Positions 11,332 through 22,329 of a stretch of DNA of 64,000 nt are shown piece after piece (the first letter of the stretch is position 1; each line of letters begins with the position of its first letter). The stretch is taken from contig FWWN02000531.1 in assembly GCA_900175165.2 (NCBI GenBank), positions 62,001-126,000 of the forward strand, written 5' to 3'. Source of the DNA: Rhizomucor pusillus. Its lineage: Eukaryota; Mucoromycota; Mucoromycetes; Mucorales; Lichtheimiaceae. The position numbers and the translations under genes were made by a program. A model generated the notes under the pieces. That model was given only the letters and a program-made list of their open reading frames with translations, searched no databases and was not told the origin of the DNA.

Positions 11332-12514
11332 CTATTTTCCATCTGCAGTGTGAACGCTGCTAGCAGCAATGCTGGCGGAATCAGACATAGAAGATGCGAC
11401 AGGTGGTCCCTGGTTTCTTCTCTCATCCAAATCCTTTTTGATCTGTTCTTCGAGTTCTCGGATATCTTCAATTGTCATGCCGTACCATTGATCCATCCAG
11501 CAAAACAGTTGTCTGCGTTGCAGTGGAAGAAATGCATAGTTAGTCGTGAGATCCAAAGAAATAAGGGTGCTAACCATTTCATACCTGTGGAATTTGATGA
11601 ATAAATTATGGATAGTCTTGGCCAAAAATGATTCGACTTTGCTCTGCAAACCAAACCATTTAAACTCAATGTACACGAGTTTGTAGCAAGTCATGACGGG
11701 CTCGCACTTCTTTGTCCAATCCTTTTCCGTCAGAGGTCCACGGCCAGTCTTTACAGAGTGCACAAGTTTGGGATCTTCTTGGGGCTTGTACTCCTTGGGA
11801 TCAATTTTATCATTGGCTATATCGATCACGATGACCTCACGTTTCTTCAGATCGGCGTCAGAGATTTTAAGCGCATTATCAATTTCGCCGCGAGATCCGT
11901 CAACGTGCAACGTCTCATAAACGATTGAAAAGTTATCCTTCATATAACCATTCTATTACGAAGTAATTAGTCTACAATATACTTGGAGATAAAGGAGTGA
12001 TATTTTTACATACCTTCAGTACTTATATAATAAAATTTTCGATTTGTGAAATGCGTCAGTAAAGCAGGCATGTCAAATTTTAAGTTTTCCTGCTGTATGC
12101 AATTACCTGTTTTGCAGTAAGGATAGGCGTTCCAAGCCTGTAGCGTAACGTTAGCCTGGGATCCACAGTTGCATTTCGTCATCCTACCTCCTCGTAAAGA
12201 TCGAGCGCACCGGCAGGGGCAAGAGCTCGTACGAAGCTAGGAACACGGGATGCAAGGCGAAAGATCTTGTACGTGTATTGGCCCTTCTCGCCGTTCTCTT
12301 TCTCGTAAGGTTCGTTTTTCAGAACTTCAACGCCTTCACCTCCGCCGGTCTGCTCCTTGGAAGCCATGGCGGTTGCGTACAGTTGCCCTGGAAAGATTCG
12401 TCTTGTCCATCAGATGGCGTTTCTCCTGGCTTGCATCGGTACAATGAACCACTTACCGACTTGGTACTCTGCTTCAGTGCAGTTATTGATGACTCTGTAT
12501 TCCTTGATGAGCAT
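11332..12514 (-). CDS. Class I phosphatidylinositol transfer protein
   Basis: A START-like lipid transfer protein that exchanges phosphatidylinositol and phosphatidylcholine between membranes. The start [21 protein letters not shown] at 12514 is the standard PITP opening. Further landmarks are [52 protein letters not shown], the VIVIDIAND region, GRGPL, and a [17 protein letters not shown] helix near the C-terminus. The tail is Ser/Ala-rich. Six exons are needed (12514-12457, 12387-12188, 12137-12107, 12021-12014, 11952-11585, then the last ending at 11332). The fourth is only 8 nt, yet it restores frame and the conserved junction. The human-type PITP fold is rare in ascomycete yeasts but fits an early-diverging fungus. 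Confidence 0.93.
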
Positions 12515-14801
12515 GAGTGAACGTGTTAAAATGCAGTGTAATAGTAGTGCAAAAGTGTAGTTGCGTGTGCTGTCTTGTATGCTGAGGAGAAGGAGAGGAG
12601 TTATCGACGTTTTTGGATATTGCGCGGAGTGTTGTCTGTAGCAGAAGGGGTTGGCCACCACTCTCTTCCGCCAAGAGGCGGAGATCTACACTTACAGGAG
12701 TGCGATCAAATTGTCGATAAGGATTTATAGTCTTGTTTGACACTAAATCATCGAGAATTTCGCTTTGAGCACTTGGAGATGATTCGTTGGTCTCATCCAT
12801 ATCAATCATTGGACATTGCGGGAATCGGTTGGATGGCTGTACGTGATACGCTGAAAAGCCACGTAGATGCCGTCGGCAGCCGACATGCCGAGTTCGATCA
12901 GAGCTTGGAACGACTTGGCAATTAAATGCTGAGCAATTTACCATGGATTACACAGGTATTTATACAACATAGTGGTTCTATCCAATATACACAGCAACCA
13001 AACTCTATGATATAAAATTTAAATATTAAGTTACCGTTAACCGCCACGAAGTATTGGATGTACCGCGTTACCTATGCATTCGATAACTGATGATATGTAA
13101 CTTCAGTTGATCCTCTAGCAAAGACAATTGAGCTGCATCGTGCATGACTGTCTTCACCTCTAGGTATTAACTAGAACAGCGATGTAGTGATTGATTTAAC
13201 TGAAAAATTATTTCCTGTTTAGGATATTCCATATCTGAAAGGGCTTGGTTGAGCAACGAGAAAAAGTTTTTTCTTAAAAAAAAAAAAGGTACGAATCGCT
13301 CCTCATATGTTACGAGTGTATGAGATTGTGAATACTATGAGTGAACGGTGCGCAACAGTCTTGTGCCCCCAAATTGCGGTACTCTAATAACGACTTTATT
13401 GGCGCAGAGTGGATGGTCGAAGAAGTGCAAGTTGAGCAGGAATTTTTGCTAACGAGAACTTACAGTCTGAGGGACTTGGCATTTTTCAACGCTCTTAACC
13501 TTTCACGAAATAATGTCGGCTTGCTGATTTTTTATTGATACTGCAAGGCAGAAAGTAATCAACTTCCCCGAGCGTGTACGCGATTCTAATGTAGCTTTTT
13601 CCTACATCAACCACCCAAATTTTGAACTGTTTGTTCCCGCAAGCTTCTTTCCCTGATCTTCTGGGCAAGTATAAACCATTTCTGCCATTATGTACCAGAT
13701 GGCTTCAGTGGTGTCGTCTTGCCAAGATGTCTCTCGCACGGATACCTGTAGCTCATTTATTCTAGCATCTCTCTGGTTCTGCTTGCTTACAAGATGTTTA
13801 TGTCTTCTACAAGTTAGACCTGCAAGTTTGGTTGAATGGCGATGACAACTCGGGAGACTTAATATGATGGAATTGACGAGGAATTGACAGTATTTGTCTT
13901 CAAAATCAATTCTCCTTTATTCATATTCAAACTATGGATATTTATATGTTTCTATAACTATTGCGGTAGCTGTCGCAGTGCGTGAGAGCCGAGAGCTTGG
14001 TTTTGCATTTCCTGATTTCTTCATGCTTTATATCCTGACAAGCTTGCGAAACCAGTTGATTTGGCACCTCGAGTTTTCATGTTCCTGGCGTAACGGAATA
14101 TTTGGTTTAGTACATAAACCTCCATTCTTTGGCGATTTTGCATCTGCCTCGCTTCGCAAGCACAGCTCGCATGAATCGATGTTTGAAAGGATACTATATC
14201 TAAAATCCAGGTTCTTGTTTCTACCTCGCTGGGTCCTCATATGGCTATCTTGTCATTCTTTTGTTTGATCGTCACCGCTATCGATCTCGAGACAACCAAG
14301 CTCCGTCTTGTCGCTGATGTACAATGTATGCATATTTCTGCATCATGCTCGAATCCTCCAAAAGACGCACACAGCTTGTCAGGCACATCCTGAGCAATGA
14401 GTATCGGTTCCTCTTTTGACTTGTTGAAAAAGAGCACGGTGTGCTCATCGGTTAACTTATGTCTTGCCATTCTTCTTCGGGGGCAGGGAAGAACTTTTCG
14501 TCATGCAGATTATCCCAGGATCGTTCCATTGATGAATTGACGTTTTCTCAGTTTGCTTGGGCTTTCATTGAGTTTTGCAGGATCCTCCCACTCATTAAAG
14601 GTATGGTTCGTTTTCGCAGAAGATAGTCAATTTGGTTGTTCGGGTGACATTGGTAAAGCATGGTTCATGTTGGGAAGAGCAGTTCATTTTGGGAACATTC
14701 ATGAACGTGAGCCAATAAATTTGGCGGTGGTTCATTGGGCGTGGTTAAATCGTCCTTCCAACACTGCAAAGATATGGTTCCACCTTCTTCTCCTTTCCTT
14801 A
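12515..14801. other. Gene-poor 2.3-kb interval with decayed coding-like pieces
   Basis: No intact gene was recognised. At 13570-13860 the minus strand reads as a broken peptide with many stops around it. Near 14116-14168 lies a copy of a dispersed repeat also found at 25222-25275. A minus-strand frame at 14237-14470 (MARHKLTDEHTVLFF...) is open for 77 codons and looks protein-like, but it has no relative I can name and could be chance or the remnant of a small gene. Confidence 0.4.
14116..14168. repeat. Dispersed repeat, copy 1
   Basis: About 52 bp (ATAAACCTCCATTCTTTGGC and onward through GCAAGCACAG) closely matching 25222-25275 in the same orientation with a few substitutions. Probably part of a short dispersed repetitive element. 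Confidence 0.6.
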
Positions 14802-16481
14802 ATGACTCCGCCCGTTGCGCCCACCGAGACTGCAGAGAAGGATAAGTTATCCTCGAGCAGCGTGAGCTCAGTATCGACAAGACCTGCTGGCGGGTTCCAT
14901 CAGCGCAAGACGTCCCTGACCACTGCATGCCCGCCTACAGGGGCGCGGATCAATTCGTCCTCAAATACCGAAAAATCCTCACATACCCGCTTATCCTGGT
15001 CACCCTCCTCATCTCATTCCAGTGCCACCCAATGGCTCAAACGACTATTTAGACTTCGCATTGTACGGTTCCTTGCTTGGGCCTACCTCATTCTCAGCAT
15101 CGCATTCTCAACCGTCCATCTCTTGACATCTTTCTCCACCGACTCTTCCCCTGTCGCCGCCAGTGTAACCAGTAAGATATCAACCACTGATAGAGACAAT
15201 GTACGAGACTGATACGTTTTGTTGCAGTTCATGATATTGACAAGGTCACCACTACCACGTCTCTAGAACTCTCACCTCTCAATGACCTTACCTATCGTTT
15301 GCGACTCTCAAAGATGTTTTCAAAATCCCTCATACAAACTGATCATATCCGCCCACAATGGTTCACCGCCGCTATTACTCCCACCCCTGACCGAGTAACA
15401 TTGGTGACTGTGCTAACAATGGATGAATGGCCGCATCTGGCACGTTTGGCTGAGGTGTATAAAGGTAAATATGGAAAAGAGCAGAACGAAATAGTATGTA
15501 CAACGATGCTCACTGCATCGCCTTTATGTTAGGTCCAATCTCGGCAACATTGTTGATACCAGCTTACACCGGTGGAGGTTTGGGATCCGGTACAATCGTG
15601 CAGCACCTTTCTCGACTACGACGTGATTACGAGACCCAGACCATGCTAAGTCAGCACGTCGATCTGCATATCGTTGTACGACCGAACCGCCAAGATGCCC
15701 ACGGTGACACCATCCATGGAGGCTACCAAGATGGCCGCAATTTGGCGCGTCTGTTCAGTCGAACGAATGTGATTGCATACATGCCTGTCACAGCATTGTG
15801 GATGACCGACTTTTCAGCTGCTGCTTCGAAATATGCACACTATCTGAACCAAGGTGATGTGCTTATCGTCCCAACTTTGGCATTCCCACGTAGAAAAATG
15901 GAAGATACGTGGCCAACGAGCAAACAAGAGGCCAAAGATTGGGTCGACCAACAGCGGATGGGTCTTGCCGACTTCCACTGGAATTTGAACAAGGGCCCAA
16001 CCGCCGTGGATCTATGGCGAGAGGCTACGGAGCCGTACCAGTTGCCAAAGTACGACTACCACTACAGCCCAGTGTACATGACCACCAAAGAAGGTCATCC
16101 TTGGTGTGAGGAGCGTTTTGCAGATGAACCAGCTGCTTGTTTATATTCCACTTATCTCGCCGGGTCCGATCTCTGGGTGTTGCCAGATGATTTTATTGTG
16201 CGGACAGGCCAGGAGCCTGAAAATCAATTGACATTCGAAGAAGTAAGCCTGCTATGTAATTGCTTGACCGGATAGAAAAGAGAACTGACGATGCTGTCCT
16301 TTAGAAAAAGATGCAAGTCAAATTATACAAAAACTTCCGCATTGAGCAATGTGTATTTTACGCCCGACAGTTTGAACAAACAGGTCAATTTGATTCCGAG
16401 CGCGCTAAACATGTTCAAGAAGAATGTGAAAAGGAGCTTGGTGATCTTAGAAAGCAAAAGATGGTCGCAGCACATCATTAG
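14802..16481 (+). CDS. GT49-like (LARGE/B4GAT1-type) glycosyltransferase, type II membrane protein
   Basis: A predicted Golgi glycosyltransferase of 497 residues from four exons (14802-15171, 15228-15464, 15533-16242, 16305-16481), all in frame. The N-terminal ~90 residues are a Ser/Thr/Pro-rich cytosolic tail, followed by one signal-anchor helix (RIVRFLAWAYLILSIAFSTV). The lumenal domain carries VTLVTVLTMDEWPHLARL, a GPISATLLIPAY block, HIVVRPNRQD, the RNLARLF segment, and a C-terminal part (EGHPWCEERFADEPAACLY) typical of Glyco_transf_49 proteins. I cannot point to a clear DxD metal motif at the usual place (the segment reads LIVPTLAFPRRK), so catalytic activity is uncertain. An upstream in-frame ATG at 14553 is less likely as start. 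Confidence 0.75.
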
Positions 16482-16926
16482 AAAGCACATAAGCATCCGG
16501 ATTCGACTCTACAATATAATGTATGCTGCAATAGAAATACACAAAAATATGGCTCGTTTTGTTATGCAAGACCACCTCGCATTTAGCTGGGTAGATAATG
16601 TTCTGTATTGTGTGATGCTTGTAATATCAAGTTGTTGAATGATTTGGCTCATCAAATTGATGATACGATATACGATTTCGATGTGGTCAGTAATTCATGT
16701 CATCGGCCAATAATATATGCTACGTAATGTACATCAAGTTTTTATGTGACATTCTTTTTGCCCTTCATTCATGTCTTGGGTTACTTAGAAAGCGTTGTCA
16801 TTGAGTTAGTGTGCTTTGTAGGTGTGGGAAGCCGAACTCAATCAAGCTACGGGATTTGAATTTGCCGACAGAGGCGATGGAGATGGACTTCGGGTCAACA
16901 TCAAGAGTTTTCCAACTTTTACCGCC

Positions 16927-17505
16927 ATGGCAACTTCGGCTGCATCGCAATCTGCCATTAGTCGATTCATAAACTCGCCTGCTGGTCCAAAGACTATCCA
17001 CTTTTGGGCCCCGGCTATGAAATGGGTGCGCTGCATATTATTGCTCGCTGCGTCTGCTTAACAATGCTCTGACATTGCTGTGGCATAATCTTTTCTAGGC
17101 GCTTGTCATTGCCGGTATTGGTGATCTGCAGCGACCAGCTGATAAGTTGAGCTTGAGCCAGAACCTCTGTAAGTATTGCTTGGGCTTGAGCAAGTCATAC
17201 TTGTTCTTCGCGAGGAACTTGTTTAACAAACTAATATGCCGCACGCCAAAAAAATTAGCATTGACTGCCACTGGTCTTATCTGGACTCGCTACTCGATGG
17301 TTATCATCCCTAAAAACTGGACCTTGTTCACTGTCAACCTCTTCGTTGCAGGCACCGGCTTAATGCAAGTTGGTCGTATCATGATGCAAGTATCTTTGAA
17401 AATTCTCAGATGGTATATCAGCCAGCGGACTAACATTTACGCTCCCCATCCAGGTACCGTCAGACAGAAGAATACAAGCAGAAGGTTGCTGCTGGCCAAG
17501 TGTAA
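16927..17505 (+). CDS. Mitochondrial pyruvate carrier subunit (MPC2-like)
   Basis: A 115-residue inner-membrane subunit of the heterodimeric pyruvate carrier. The signature segments are FINSPAGPKTIHFWAPAMKW, ALVIAGIGDLQRPADKLS, the TATGLIWTRYSMVIIPKNW block and NLFVAGTGLMQVGR, matching MPC2-type proteins with three hydrophobic helices. Four exons. The last intron (17386-17453) begins GCAAGT and ends CAG with a CTAAC branch site. It must be spliced as GC-AG to give IMMYRQTEEYKQK, the expected end of the family. The gene lies 337 bp upstream of, and on the same strand as, the complex III core 1 gene. Confidence 0.92.
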
Positions 17506-17841
17506 AAATAGGCTTGCGATTTATAAAAGTCATTCACTTTGTTTGCTACGCTCGAACATTCATAGCAATAAACAACTACACACTATATCTCAAACCGAGC
17601 CGTTGGATTTTTCAAACTTTATAAACTTTGAAGTTGATCAACGGAGAAAAATTAGACAGCTTTTTATATATGGAGCTCTGCATAGGGATAATCTATAGGT
17701 AGAATGCATAAAACACTGCAAATGTGTCATGGCAACAATGAGGGCCGGAGTTGTGTGGCAGATGCGCGTCTGGGGGAGACGACCGGTCCCCTGGCTTTAC
17801 GCAACAAAAATTTGTTGCTTTTTTGGCTCTCCCCCAACTCT

Positions 17842-19326
17842 ATGGCATCAAGGCTCATTTCCAATACCCTTCACGCCCCTTCTGGCGTCGCCCACAAGGT
17901 ACGCCGCAAAAAGATTCTGACGATGCGATTCAGTGTTTAATTTCGACCGCATAGCTTGTTCGACCTTTGGCCACCGCAGCTCAACAGTCGTTAGCTACTC
18001 GCACCACCGTTCTGCCTAATGGTCTGACGATCGCCACCGAAGAAAACGCCAGGGCCGGCAACGCGACAGTTGGTCTCTGGATTGACGCCGGTTCCCGTGC
18101 TGAAACCGCCAAGAACAGTGGTGCTGCCAACCTCGTCCAGCGTCTTGCTCTTAAGGTGCGATATCACTTGCTTTTATCTCTGTTTGCGTGATCGTGCGTG
18201 ATTTGATAGTGCTAACGAAGGAACAATGGATATAAAGAACTCTACCTTGGCCAACAAGTTGGGTGGTCAAGTCGTCGCACGCACGACCCACGACCAAACC
18301 GTTTACGCCGCCAAAACCACCGGCTCTTCTGTCAGCAACTCTGTCCAGATCCTCGCCGACCTTGTCCAAGGCATTAAACTCGATGGTTTGGAAGCCGAAC
18401 GCGCTGCTGTTTTGAAGCAGCTCGAGAACGCCAGCCAGGAAGATGTTGTATTTGAACATTTGCACGCCACTGCTTTCCAAGGCGAATCCTTGGGATTGCC
18501 CGTTGCTGGCCTCAACACTGAAAACTTGACTTCCGAAGATCTCTCCGCCTTTGTCAAGACCAACTATGCTCCCAACCGCATTGTTCTCGTTGGTGCCGGT
18601 GACGTTGACCACGAGTCTCTGGTCAAACTCGCCGAGAAGGCATTCAATGGCAGCAGCCCTGCAGCTCCTGTCAAGACCAGCAAGCCATCCTTCACCGGCT
18701 CTGAAATCCGCTTGCGAGACGATGCTGCTTCTCACGCTCACGTCGCTCTCGCTGTTGAAGGTGCACCCTTGATGTCTGACGACTACTTTAACTTGCTAGT
18801 CATGCAAACCATTATTGGCTCCTGGGATGCCTCCCTGAACGGCTCCGCCAACTTGTTCTCTAGACTCTCCACTGTTGTCCACAACAACCATCTCGCCGAT
18901 TCATTCGCCTCGTTCACCAAGGGCTACAAGGATACTGGTTTGTGGGGCATGTACTTTGTCTCTCAGAACCGAACCCAACTCGACGATTTCGTGCACTTTA
19001 TGCAAAAGGAATGGAACCGCCTTTCCACCACCGTCACCGCAAGCGAAGTCGAACGTGCTAAGCAGCAGGTCAAGGCTAGCTGGTTGTTGAGCCAGGATTC
19101 TACCTCTGTTGTTGCCCAGGACATTGGTTCCCAGGTGCTCGCCACCGGCAAGCGCTTGTCTCCTGAGCAGGTCGCTGAAGCCATCGACAAGATCACCGTT
19201 TCTGACCTTCGCAAGGTTGCTGAGAAGTATATTTGGGATCAGGAGATCGCTGTTGTTGGTTCCGGTCCTATTGAAGGTTTGACTGACCTCAACAGAGTCC
19301 GTGGTAACATGGCCTACAACAGGTAA
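17842..19326 (+). CDS. Ubiquinol-cytochrome c reductase core protein 1 (Cor1/QCR1-like)
   Basis: A structural subunit of respiratory complex III, homologous to the processing-peptidase beta subunit. Three exons (17842-17898, 17955-18155, 18238-19326) encode 448 residues with a basic mitochondrial leader (MASRLISNTLHAPSG). Intron 2 has a perfect GCTAAC branch box at 18211 and the acceptor ATAAAG. The peptidase zinc motif HxxEH is replaced by NLVQR, so it is a non-catalytic core protein. Segments such as VLEHLHSTAFQ-like FEHLHATAFQ, GSEIRLRDD, ALAVEGAP, GYKDTGLWG, EVERAKQQ and WDQEIAVVGSGPIEGL fit Cor1 closely. Codon use is strongly biased to C-ending codons, as in highly expressed genes. Confidence 0.94.
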
Positions 19327-20449
19327 TGCAGAAATACATCTATATCCGGTCTATTAGGTTCTTCGATTTACTTATTATGCTTTTCATTTCATAATAGATT
19401 CTAAGCTGAAACCGCTCCCATCTAATTACTTTCCTATCTTTTTCACCATTCTTGTATCCAATAAAATTGCCACTAACATTTAGAGAGCAACCTGTCTATG
19501 ACGCTTTTGATGGCCAGCGAAATTTTTTGTAGTTGCCGTAGAGTATACAAAGCATTGTCCTAAAGTATGGACGTTTGTTATTACGAAGCTTTGCCAAGTC
19601 TATGCAGAGTATCCGAACGTCAACTCTAGCCTCCTTGTAGCATTCGGCCCTACAAATATGTGTCTGCGAATAGACGCCATATCGTCAAAGCCTTCGGTCG
19701 TTTATGATTTTGCCGGGTGTAATATATTTTCAGTGATGAACATGGAATATATAACAGACAAACAGTTTGAAATTATGCATTCCCGCTCTATTTCTATGCG
19801 AAGATTTTATTAAAGCATCATATAAAGTAGCTATGACTCATCACTCATTGCTAATATTGTTCGCTTAAAGGTTTATTCATATTAAAGTTGTATGCATCAA
19901 TTTAAACGGCATTGGACTGAGTGGCAGTCCTAGACTTGATATGCTCTTTGGTAAGAGGTCGCTAATTTTTGCCGTTTTCTTTGGTTTTTTCATTATCGGC
20001 ACCACAATAACCCGCAAATCGGTTCTTTGGCTTACAGTACCCGTTGCAACTTGGAGTTTGTATTCCGTATGAGCTTCTTGTAGATCTTGAAAGAGATGCT
20101 ATGTTCTATTAAAGGCCGGCCTAGATATGGAACGTATAAATTGTCAGATATGTGCCTCCAGATGCAAACGAATTTGTTCATCTTCAGGATCCAAAGTAAA
20201 TTGCTTGGCACCAACCGAAAGTTGCTCAAAGTGGGGCCCACTCATATATTCATTGGTTCTTGCCTGTCTCCATCATCTTTGGGAGAGATGTATTAAGAAT
20301 AGTTTCAAATTAGATAGATCATAATAATTAATATATCCTCTCTGCCAGAGAACCTGCACTTGTCACAGCCATAGCATCATGGGTTTGATAATTTTCTGCC
20401 TGAAATGCTGCTTGCGCTTGATCTTGCTTTGCGAAGGACGTCAGTCTTG
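19327..20449. other. Intergenic with possible decayed coding piece
   Basis: AT-rich 1.1 kb. On the minus strand between about 20395 and 20150, two open stretches can be joined by a plausible intron (QDQAQAAFQAENYQTHD... and ...FTLDPEDEQIRLHLEAHI), but stops surround them and I know no family. No RNA gene seen. Confidence 0.35.
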
Positions 20450-21091
20450 TTACATGTCTCCTCCGAAGCTGTCCATTGGACTATGACAACACCTTTCACT
20501 GCTGCAAGTATCGGGCAGCCTGAAACGACCATCAACTAGCACAATTTGTTATCAAAAACATATGTAAAGCATTAAACTTACTTGCACTGAGCCGAGGTGT
20601 GCACAAATTTGCAGTGTTTATTCGTGCAGCCCGGCCAGTATTTGCATCTACTGTGGTAGACGACCCGGTGACTTTGCTGTTGTTTGATGCCTTTTTTGTT
20701 TTTCTTTTTCAGGTGTTTGGGAGGAGCAGCCACGGTGTCGCCGTCGCCCTTGCTGAACAAGCTGAAGTTCTCTCAGGAGGTTGACCAGCTGGGAATAAAC
20801 TCTTTTGCGAACGGCGAAAAGTCGAGTGGCAGAGCTATCTGTCATTTTTGCAAATGTCACAGAGCCTAAGATATTCATCAATCACTACACTTTGTTATTA
20901 AGAAATACGTCAAATAGTAGACTTACCGGCAAGGATTAGCTTGGTGCACAAGCTTACAATGCTTGTTTGTGCAGCCTCCCCAGAATTTGCAACGAGTTTT
21001 GAAAATTGCCATTCGGACGCTCTGCAAGCTGGTCCTTGGAGTCCTCGAGCCGTTGCGCTTGATTGAGGATGACACGTTTTAGGTCCGCCAT
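20450..21091 (-). pseudogene. Broken tandem copy of the Nab2-type CCCH zinc-finger gene
   Basis: This region carries two C-terminal zinc-finger modules like the one at the end of the intact gene at 28958-30589. The upstream module reads CKFWGGCTNKHCKLVHQANPC, then an intron at the same place as in the intact gene. A second half-finger breaks at a stop (CRLCDICKNDR then TAG). The downstream module begins with FSPFAKEFIPSW, has a TGA, then GDGDTVAAPPKHLKKKNK, finger CKYWPGCTNKHCKFVH, and by splicing a degenerate second finger ending GGDM. The coding frame before module 1 (MADLKRVILNQ..., 21091) is off by one base. I infer a decayed tandem duplicate. Confidence 0.7.
20838..20960 (-). repeat. Direct repeat of zinc-finger exon/intron, copy 1
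   Basis: About 120 bp aligning with 28989-29115 with few changes, including intron sequence and both splice sites. It links the decayed locus to the intact zinc-finger gene 8 kb away. Confidence 0.8.
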
Positions 21092-21799
21092 GTCATTTGC
21101 TACGTTATGGATATGGATGTGCGTTGGGTGCATGGCGCATTTTTGGGTCGCGGAAGGAGTGTGATGAGTTGACTTTTGGCACGAATATCGCTTTGTAACC
21201 AGAAGGGAATGGATAAGAATCAGTATACTCTTTTCGAATATATGTTTTTGTACCTACCGAGATTAAACTACAACTTTGGACGCAGCGACGGAAGTACTGT
21301 AAGCAAGGTCAACCAGTGATACAATCAGCGAGCACAACAAAATAAATAAAGAAAGTAGCGGAAAAGAAGTGATCTTTTATTCATCAACTACCCCCGGAAA
21401 ATGACGTGCCCGAAGGCGGCTTGCTTATGTCTGTTTATGACGCACAAATTTGCTATGTTGTCAAAATTGGACATACTATTCACTTCCCATTATCCCGTCT
21501 GGCGCATAGGAGGAGGTTTTCGAGGCACCTTTTCAAAAAAGCATGTCTTTTCCAAGCTCTTGGCACATACTCTCGTCAACGCGCAGATATTTACTAATAG
21601 TAAGGGCGTCAACCAAATTGTTATTGTATGCAGATGAATTTTCATAGTTTGATATAATAGATCCTCTGCAGTTATCAGGATATGCGATGGTCTCGGAGTT
21701 CGGGACTATGGTGCTCGCATGTTGGTTGATCGATGGCAAAACCATTTCCTATATGTACTTACGGGATAAACTTCATCCAGTGCAAGACTGAAGCTGCAT
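21092..21799. other. No gene recognised
   Basis: About 700 bp without a supported gene. A minus-strand stretch at about 21190-21090 is open into the decayed zinc-finger locus and may be its lost upstream part. Confidence 0.35.
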
Positions 21800-22160
21800 A
21801 CCCTTTCTCCAGAAGTTGGAGTATGGCAGGTCCGGAAGAAGTTGCTGGGGTTTCCAACTTGCTTGCCGACCGTTACTTCTGATGCTTGCCGGTAGGTCTA
21901 GCGTTTCTGTAGCATCGACATCGCTTTCTCCAGAAGACTCCGCGGTATTGTCCATACGACCGGGTTTCTCGTTTTCGATGCTGCGGGCAAGCGTCGCGTT
22001 GGATACGCTAGGGCAAGTTGCACGACCAACACCTTTCTCCGCGTTTCTTCCTCAACAAGACGGCTTCCTACACCCACAGAGTTCGTCCCACCACATACAC
22101 CAACTTCTTGACTCTTGGGACGACCGATCAAACTTTGCAAAAGCTAGCGAAACAATGTAG
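21800..22160 (+). pseudogene. Degraded element fragment, family A copy 1
   Basis: A coding-like stretch ending TPFSAFLPQQDGFLHPQ... LLDSWDDRSNFAKASETM before a stop. The region at about 26430-26660 contains a recognisable relative (TPFSVFLPYQDDFKPQ and LDSWEDPSTFAGANK in two frames). Two diverged copies 4.5 kb apart suggest a dispersed mobile or repetitive coding element that I cannot name. Confidence 0.45.
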
Positions 22161-22329
22161 AAGGAGGGCATCAATTTTCGCTCCGTCTGATGATTTTGGA
22201 ATTCTCCATGATAGTAGACCAAAGTTCGGACTCCCCAATTTTGCTGTCGTTCTTGATGGTCTTTTTTGGTAGCTCTGTCAAACTTTTACAGAGAAATGAA
22301 TGTTGTTACAAAATAGTGATGCATTAGGC

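Noticed and set aside
18208..18226. GAAG or GATAG as acceptor of Cor1 intron 2, giving an extra GTMDIK segment
   Set aside because: These break the frame; the ATAAAG acceptor at 18237 keeps frame and matches Cor1 proteins.
18151..18741. 196-codon open frame on the minus strand
   Set aside because: Antisense to the conserved Cor1 exon 3; caused by strong codon bias.
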